DNA of 29,449 nt from CAYTAP01 sp964435775 (GTDB taxonomy: Bacteria > Planctomycetota > Phycisphaerae > Tepidisphaerales > Tepidisphaeraceae), in contig CAYTAP010000038.1 of the NCBI GenBank assembly GCA_964435775.1, positions 1-29,449 on the forward strand. The letters are read 5' to 3'. Position 1 is the first letter of the stretch; the number at the start of each line of letters is the position of its first letter. The notes under the pieces were generated by a model. The model worked only from the letters and a program-made list of their open reading frames with translations, made no database searches and was not told where the DNA came from. The position numbers and the translations under genes were made by a program. This document shows positions 24,337-29,449 of this stretch, piece after piece.

Positions 24337-25296
24337 ATGACCATGGCCGAGATGACGAGAACCGAGGGTTCACCGGGACGTGATTCGATAATGCCCCCTC
24401 TTTATTCCGCCGGCCAGTTGCTTGATCCATCGCACATGGACTGGCTCCGATCCTCCATCGATCTGCTTGGCAACCCCAGGGCGATGCGCGAGAGAATGTC
24501 CGCCGACGGCTACCTATACATGCCCGGTCTGCTCAAGTGTGATCAAGTGTGGGATGCCCGCCGCGAAATCGTCCGCCGTCTCGCCGCCGGCAATTTTCTG
24601 ACACCCGGCGCCGATCCGATGGACGCGATCATCAATCCCGAGCGGAAAAGCAGCAACTTCCAGCCCGAACTCGCCATCGGCAACCAGCCCTTGATGCGCC
24701 TGATTTACGACGGCCCACTGATGGCGTTCTTCGGCGAGTTCCTGGGCGAGCCGGTTCGACATTTCGACTACACCTGGCTGCGCAGCGTCGGACCCGGACG
24801 GGGCACGCCGTCCCACTGCGACAGCGTTTACATGGGACGCGGCACCTCCCGCTTGTTCACGGCCTGGGTGCCGCTGGGTGATGTCGATTTTTCCCTCGGC
24901 GGATTGATCGTCGCGCCGGGCACCAACAACAATCAGCGATTGAAGGAGACCTACGGCTCGCAGGATGTGGACGGCTTTTGCGAGAACAAGCCCAATGCGC
25001 GCGGCTGGGGCAAAATGAATGGAACCAGCGGCGGGTTGAAGGGCAACCCCAATCAGATTCGCTGCTCTGTCGCCGGCCCGGATGGGAAATGGCTCACCGC
25101 CGAATATCGCGCCGGCGACGCCCTTATCTTCACCATCCACACCGTCCACGCATCGCTGGATAACCGAACGACCGACCGTATCCGCTTCTCCAGCGACTCG
25201 CGCTATCAGCGCGCAAGCGAACCGGCCGATGAACGCTGGATCGGCCCCCATCCCACCGCACACGGGCAGGCCAGCAAACGCGGACGGATTTGCTGA
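24337..25296 (+). CDS. Phytanoyl-CoA dioxygenase (PhyH) family protein
   Basis: About 319 residues, a non-heme Fe(II)/2-oxoglutarate oxygenase of the PhyH family. The iron-binding H-x-D is His160-Cys-Asp162 in TPSHCDSVYMG; the distal His is His268 or His271 in IHTVHASLDN, and an Arg in DRIRFSSDSRY likely binds the 2-oxoglutarate carboxylate. The double-stranded beta-helix core spans about 85-290. The N-terminal 60 residues are helical with GYLYMPGLL. ATG 24337 and 24343 are both possible; gap 5 lies just before. Substrate is unknown: PhyH relatives hydroxylate lipids and many small molecules. No pathway partner is adjacent; the next gene is convergent. Confidence 0.85.
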   Translation: MTMAEMTRTEGSPGRDSIMPPLYSAGQLLDPSHMDWLRSSIDLLGNPRAMRERMSADGYLYMPGLLKCDQVWDARREIVRRLAAGNFLTPGADPMDAIINPERKSSNFQPELAIGNQPLMRLIYDGPLMAFFGEFLGEPVRHFDYTWLRSVGPGRGTPSHCDSVYMGRGTSRLFTAWVPLGDVDFSLGGLIVAPGTNNNQRLKETYGSQDVDGFCENKPNARGWGKMNGTSGGLKGNPNQIRCSVAGPDGKWLTAEYRAGDALIFTIHTVHASLDNRTTDRIRFSSDSRYQRASEPADERWIGPHPTAHGQASKRGRIC

Positions 25297-25347
25297 TTGG
25301 TGAGCGACTGCCGATCAGAACTGACTCACGCGCCGCCTGGGGACTTA

Positions 25348-25387
25348 CTCCCTCTCCCGGTACTCCGGGGGAGGGTTGGGGAGGGGG
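25348..25387 (+). repeat. Palindromic repeat family A, single unit
   Basis: CTCCCTCTCCCGGTACTCCG with its mirrored half and the GGGTTGGGGAGGGGG tail also seen at 23354-23395. It sits between two convergent genes, where it could act as a transcript barrier in both directions although it has no T-run. Confidence 0.82.
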
Positions 25388-25436
25388 TCCATTCCGCTTG
25401 AATGGCAAATATCGTGGGCATCGCACTTGTTTCGGA

Positions 25437-26939
25437 TCACTTCCGGACGCCATGCCCCAACACATCATTGAGCGTCGTCAGCAGCGCCCGATCCAGCTCG
25501 AAGTTCAAACTCTCATGCACGCCGAAGAGCGGCTGCTCGGCGCCGTGGTCAACCACGCGCAGCACCGTCGGAGTTTCATCGGCTGTATGAACTGTAATTG
25601 TATAAGAAGCCACGATCCCTCCCAGCGGCTGTGATTCAACAAACTTCTCCGCCCTCAACGGATGCAGGGCGTCCAGCAGTTCCTCCACCGCATGATCGTC
25701 CGCGGCGGTTTGCGTTCCTGAAATGATCCAGGTCGATTGCGGAGATCGAGCCGTGGTTGGCCTCGTGCTTGCGGGGATCGTCGTCGGCGCGGGATGCGTC
25801 GCCGGCATCGCCGGTCCAAGCGTCAATTCAGTTGCCCGACGCTCGACGGAGATCGTTTTGTTCATTGCGGGTTGCTTGGTCGGCTGCGTTGTCGCCGCCC
25901 GATCCTCCGACAGGGTGAAACTCCGCACATCCGCCGTCTGGATGTCGAGCACATCCTTGTCACGCAATTCCAACGGCGTCTTCTCAAACGTATGAAGCGT
26001 GCTGACCGGCAGCTTGACCACGCTGTCGCTCCCCGCCACCGTGGCGTAGACGTTCTCTTTGAGAATGGTGTCATATCCGCCCAACAGGATGGTCGTCCCG
26101 CTCGGGCGCGTCGCGGCCTGTGTTGATGGCCGCGTCGATGGTGGGGCGGTCGAATACCAGATCGACGCCTGTGGCCGGTCCAGCCGCGTCATCGCTGGTT
26201 TTGCCTCTTCCGCCGGCACATATTCAACCGCCTGCGCGCCGGCGATGGCAAAGAGGAGGTCGGAGACGGCCGAGTCATCCGCCGGCATCGCCTTGGGCGC
26301 GGTCATCCGCCAGTGCGCCCCCTCCTTCATCAGCACCAGTTTCTCCTTGCCCGGCCGATCCACCGTCAATTGTTTGATGTTCGTCGCCGCCACCTCGACC
26401 AGGTGTTTGTCGCGGAAATCATCGAGCGGCTTGAGGAGCGTCGCATAGGCATCGGCCTGCGCGACTTCCGCCTTCTTTTGCCCATTGATGCGAACATACA
26501 TTGCATCCCCGATGGCCGTCTTGTTCCCCACGTCCAGCTTCAGGCTTTGCCCATCCTTGTTTTCGATCGTGATCCGATACCCGGCATGATCGAGACCTGT
26601 CGAGGCATCCGCCGCCACCTGTCCGCGCGATCGCAAGCCCACCAGATCGCGCACCAGCCCGTCAACCTCCCATGCCTCGGCCGGCGCCTTGATTGGCGCT
26701 TCAATCCGCCACTTGGCTCCATCCTTGTGAAATGTGATCGCCTTCCCCTGCGCCGGCGTGATCGTCATCTTCACCACATCCTCCGCCGCCATTGTGAACA
26801 GCGGCCTGCCCTCCACCCCGTTCTCCACAGTGGATGCGCTCTGGGCGCCGTGATCGGTTGCGCCTTGCTGATCCATGTAAATCCAGAGCCCGACCCCCGC
26901 GAGAATCACAAGTAATACAATCGTTGTTTTGAAGTTCAT
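25437..26939 (-). CDS. DUF4340 domain membrane protein
   Basis: A 500-residue protein with one N-terminal transmembrane helix (about 5-22) and an outward body. Residues about 45-330 contain repeated DUF4340 units, each with a strand pattern like VVKMTITPAQGKAITFHKDG and KWRIEAPI followed by a small helical part (VDGLVRDLVGLRS). Two Thr/Arg/Pro-rich linkers (about 265-285 and 385-415) separate the units. DUF4340 proteins accompany GldG-like ABC exporter components. ATG is the complement of 26937-26939, 7 nt after the GldG-like stop, so the two are co-transcribed. It is convergent with the PhyH gene. The transported substrate is unknown. Confidence 0.86.
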   Translation of the reverse strand: MNFKTTIVLLVILAGVGLWIYMDQQGATDHGAQSASTVENGVEGRPLFTMAAEDVVKMTITPAQGKAITFHKDGAKWRIEAPIKAPAEAWEVDGLVRDLVGLRSRGQVAADASTGLDHAGYRITIENKDGQSLKLDVGNKTAIGDAMYVRINGQKKAEVAQADAYATLLKPLDDFRDKHLVEVAATNIKQLTVDRPGKEKLVLMKEGAHWRMTAPKAMPADDSAVSDLLFAIAGAQAVEYVPAEEAKPAMTRLDRPQASIWYSTAPPSTRPSTQAATRPSGTTILLGGYDTILKENVYATVAGSDSVVKLPVSTLHTFEKTPLELRDKDVLDIQTADVRSFTLSEDRAATTQPTKQPAMNKTISVERRATELTLGPAMPATHPAPTTIPASTRPTTARSPQSTWIISGTQTAADDHAVEELLDALHPLRAEKFVESQPLGGIVASYTITVHTADETPTVLRVVDHGAEQPLFGVHESLNFELDRALLTTLNDVLGHGVRK

Positions 26940-26946
26940 GTCTTGT

Positions 26947-29178
26947 TTAGTCCCGCCTGAACAGGTAAACCCCTGTGCCGGCGAGCAGCACCATCAGAGG
27001 AATCGCCACAATTAAAATACCCCAATGCCAGAATGCCAGTTGCCCCGCCGACATCGGCGCGATCCGGCTGACCTGCATCGCCGCCGGGCTGATCGCCAGC
27101 ATCGTGTCCATGTGGGACAACCAGAAGATGCTGTTTTCAAAGAGCGCCGCGTTGCCGGGAAACTGTGCGACAACCACCCCATGCCGCAGCATCTCCTGAT
27201 CCGGCATTTCCAGGAGCTGGTTGACGAGGAATTGCAGTGATCCCAGCGCGACAACGCGCCCGCCTCCATCATGTTCAGACGCCGCGCCGCCGTATAACGG
27301 CGCGCCGGGCGTGTTGGGCAGATCCCCGCCGCTGGCGTCCTTCGCCGGCGTCGCATTGAACCGCACCGGTTTGCCATCCAGGGCGTCACGCACATCGCTC
27401 TCCGCCCAGCTTTTCGGCGATTGCGGCACCGGCAGCAGCGGCGTCACCTCATATCCCTTCGTCGGCGTCGTTTGAATGATTGTCAGCGGCGACAAGAGCG
27501 ACTGCAGCGATTCGAGCGGGCGAGCGAGCGGATGATCCCCATAATGCGTCGTCACGAAAACCGGCTGCATCCGCTGGGCATCCTCCAGCATGTTTCCCGT
27601 CCGCGCGCCGGCCGACGAAATCGCCTCATGGACCGCCAGCAAATCCGTCCTCGGATGAATCCCCCACGGCGCCAGCGCCGCCTCCAGCGGGTCCGACATC
27701 GGAAAATAAAGGACCAGCGCCGATCCCCCGGCCTTCAGATGTGCCGTCAGCATCGGTCCGAGCGGATCCGGTCCCTGCTGGCTCATTGCCGGGTTCAGCG
27801 ACAACACCACCCACACCGCATCTTTGATCTCCTCATCCGTCGGTTCGGGCGGTGTGGGCATCCGTTGCATTTGCGCCTGCCGGGTCCATTGTCCACTGGC
27901 ATCCTTCTCCATCACCTTGAAGTTGTATTGTCGCAGGCGCTCGGCGATGTCCGACAGCGGCCCGGCTTGTTGGAACATCGTCGCCTCCGACGCCAGCGGC
28001 GGCCCGCCCGGCCGGATGAACACCACCTCCGGCTGCTTCGTCATCTCCAGCGCCGCCAGCGCGGTGCTGATCTGCTGCTCCCCGGCGAATCGCGGGCTGG
28101 GCGCCGTCTCGTCGGCCGCCATTCGCCGGTTTGGCTGGGGCGCTGTCCACACCCGCTCGTACGGCAGAATCTTCATGTCATGCTCCCCCAGCACCAAAAT
28201 CGACTTGCTTTTGAGGTTCTGCATCGCATCGAGCTGCTTCATGCCCCCCAGCTTTTCGATTTTCGCCACCTGTTCGTCGATCACCTTCTTTTGCGCCTCC
28301 AGCCGTGGCCCGGCCGCCGCCGCGTAGTCACTGATCGCCTTGGGAACACTCTCCCCCTTGACCGACTCCAGCGCCGTCACCACAGCGCCGATCAATCGCG
28401 ACCCGCGATCCAGGTCCGCTCGAATTGCATCAACTGCGGCATGATAATCAGGAACCTTCTTCTCCTCGCGCGCCTTGTCGATATCCTCCTGCATCACCTT
28501 GCGCGTCCGGTCGATCTGCGCGGGCAACTGGGTGACCGTCTGCAACAGCAGCGACAGCGTCGCCTGCAATTGCTCATCCTTGATCTCATCGATGGGCAAC
28601 GCCTCCTGCAACGCCGCCTCCTTCGACGCCTCGGCCTTCAGCTTGTCCAGCACACCCGGGAGCTGCGCAAAAAACTCCTCGTACGCCTTGCCTTCGGCGC
28701 CATAGCGCGTTGAGACATCCTGGACGAGCTTGTTGATCTGCGACGGCTCATGCAGCGGGTCGATCATCTCCACGGAAATGTCGTTCCCCGCCCGACGGTA
28801 CTCATCGAGCAGATCCGCAACCATCCCGCGCTGCGCCGCCTCGCGCTCGGCCGCCTCACGCTGCTCGCCCTTCTCATACTCCTGCTTGTCATAGGTCGGA
28901 TACAGCCCCACCAGCCGAACCTTCTGCTTCAATCCCCGCACGATGTTGACGCTTTGCGGCTTGAGCGAATGGACTTTGCCCGCCGTGGTGTCGCTTCGCA
29001 ATCCATACTTGCGAGTCAGTCGCTGCGCCGCATAGGTCAGCAACCCCGCGAGCACAATGACGACGACGCAGCTCAGGATGACGTTGGACCCATACTTCCA
29101 CCGCCGCCGCCCCTGCGTATGCGCCCGCGCCGCCGCGCCACCCGCTTGTGATTGATCCCTTACGCCGTCATTGGCCAT
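26947..29178 (-). CDS. GldG-like ABC-transporter auxiliary membrane protein
   Basis: A 743-residue protein with an N-terminal transmembrane helix (about 32-51) after a basic cytoplasmic tail and a C-terminal helix (about 718-738) ending YLFRRD. The large outer region starts with a thioredoxin-like/GldG domain (KVRLVGLYPTY, then LLDEYRRAGNDISVEMIDP near 125-145), a long helical coiled region (about 160-320) and a second GldG-type part with VVLSLNPAM and ALVLYFPMSDP. GldG proteins pair with an ABC ATPase/permease, first described for gliding motility; homologs occur widely without gliding. I chose ATG 29178 with AAGGA seven bases upstream over TTG 29193. The ATPase and permease genes are not in the window and probably lie beyond its right end. 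Confidence 0.85.
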   Translation of the reverse strand: MANDGVRDQSQAGGAAARAHTQGRRRWKYGSNVILSCVVVIVLAGLLTYAAQRLTRKYGLRSDTTAGKVHSLKPQSVNIVRGLKQKVRLVGLYPTYDKQEYEKGEQREAAEREAAQRGMVADLLDEYRRAGNDISVEMIDPLHEPSQINKLVQDVSTRYGAEGKAYEEFFAQLPGVLDKLKAEASKEAALQEALPIDEIKDEQLQATLSLLLQTVTQLPAQIDRTRKVMQEDIDKAREEKKVPDYHAAVDAIRADLDRGSRLIGAVVTALESVKGESVPKAISDYAAAAGPRLEAQKKVIDEQVAKIEKLGGMKQLDAMQNLKSKSILVLGEHDMKILPYERVWTAPQPNRRMAADETAPSPRFAGEQQISTALAALEMTKQPEVVFIRPGGPPLASEATMFQQAGPLSDIAERLRQYNFKVMEKDASGQWTRQAQMQRMPTPPEPTDEEIKDAVWVVLSLNPAMSQQGPDPLGPMLTAHLKAGGSALVLYFPMSDPLEAALAPWGIHPRTDLLAVHEAISSAGARTGNMLEDAQRMQPVFVTTHYGDHPLARPLESLQSLLSPLTIIQTTPTKGYEVTPLLPVPQSPKSWAESDVRDALDGKPVRFNATPAKDASGGDLPNTPGAPLYGGAASEHDGGGRVVALGSLQFLVNQLLEMPDQEMLRHGVVVAQFPGNAALFENSIFWLSHMDTMLAISPAAMQVSRIAPMSAGQLAFWHWGILIVAIPLMVLLAGTGVYLFRRD

Positions 29179-29210
29179 GTCGTTGTCCTTCAAAGGCCTT
29201 CCGAAAAATA

Positions 29211-29241
29211 TTCACCGCCGAGACGCTGAGAGCGCGGAGAA
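29211..29241 (+). repeat. Dispersed GGAGA-type intergenic repeat, copy 2
   Basis: Matches 250-280 at 24 of 31 positions. It lies directly upstream of the inverted-repeat unit at 29256-29406. Confidence 0.45.
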
Positions 29242-29255
29242 GACAAATGCGGATT

Positions 29256-29406
29256 GAACCACCAAGGCCACGAAGAACACAAAGACGCGCTCGACGATGG
29301 ATGCTATTCGAACCATGAAAGGTTTCTTTCAAAGTAAAAAATGAAATAGTGCAAAAGGCAATGCGCCGCTTTCATTGAATGAACCTCTTCGTGTCCTTGT
29401 ATGTTC
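29256..29406 (+). repeat. Inverted-repeat intergenic unit with CACGAAGA ends
   Basis: The arms 29256-29276 and 29386-29406 are inverted copies matching at 17 of 21 positions (GAAC...AAGG.CACGAAGA). The interior is AT-rich and has no open frame of note. It resembles the common CACGAAG-type dispersed repeats of environmental bacterial genomes. 29407-29449 shows nothing recognisable. Confidence 0.55.
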
Positions 29407-29449
29407 AAAACGCCATCCAAATGTTCTACTTCCGCTCGTCGCGTTCACA

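Noticed and set aside
27421..28713. Long + strand open frame opposite the GldG-like gene
   Set aside because: Arg/Leu/His-rich shadow; the minus strand has membrane helices and GldG-type features.

Overview
The window reads as a scaffold piece from a planctomycete, probably of the Phycisphaerae type, recovered from a metagenome. Supporting signs are a 16S rRNA 3' end with no 23S behind it, the long MoxR / DUF58 / BatA / VWA / DUF4175-like cluster with a squalene-cyclase-like repeat protein and an NPCBM protein, Thr/Arg/Pro-rich linkers in secreted proteins, and dense GC-rich palindromic intergenic repeats. Five runs of exactly ten N mark assembly gaps. The class-level placement is an inference.

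Layout. 1-46 is the 16S rRNA 3' end, closed by an intrinsic terminator at 193-220. 393-5414 is a + strand run: Uup-type ABC-F ATPase, HEAT-repeat lipoprotein, nucleoside-phosphorylase-like protein and Sua5-type threonylcarbamoyl-AMP synthase. 5791-7116 is a secreted protein ending flush against convergent mutM (7117-7938, minus). 8217-23090 is one long co-directional cluster: MoxR ATPase, a HEPN + small BolA-like two-gene insert, DUF58, BatA-type VWA protein, VWA/GATase-like membrane protein, a giant DUF4175-like coiled-coil membrane protein, a squalene-cyclase-like repeat protein and an NPCBM-domain protein. Then come a PD-(D/E)XK-like protein (23497-24246) and a phytanoyl-CoA dioxygenase family protein (24337-25296). 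On the minus strand, 29178-25437 carries a GldG-like ABC-transporter auxiliary protein and a DUF4340 protein.

How the genes fit together. MoxR ATPases with DUF58 and VWA membrane proteins are known to form envelope-associated chaperone-like systems. Here the set is extended by DUF4175-like, cyclase-repeat and NPCBM proteins that are all membrane-bound or exported, so a cell-envelope machine is the likeliest reading. The HEPN/BolA-like pair sits inside this cluster, overlaps translationally, and does not obviously belong to it; it is the best candidate for an undescribed small system.

Cautions. The assembly is unreliable around the N runs. The DUF4175-like gene has a reverse-oriented, unrelated protein-coding fragment next to the gap at 17402. 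The batA start is present twice around the gap at 11263. A similar short duplication flanks the gap at 19751. Coding sequence is missing at the gap at 21153. Several intergenic palindromic repeats read through as spurious N-terminal extensions, so starts were chosen to exclude them.
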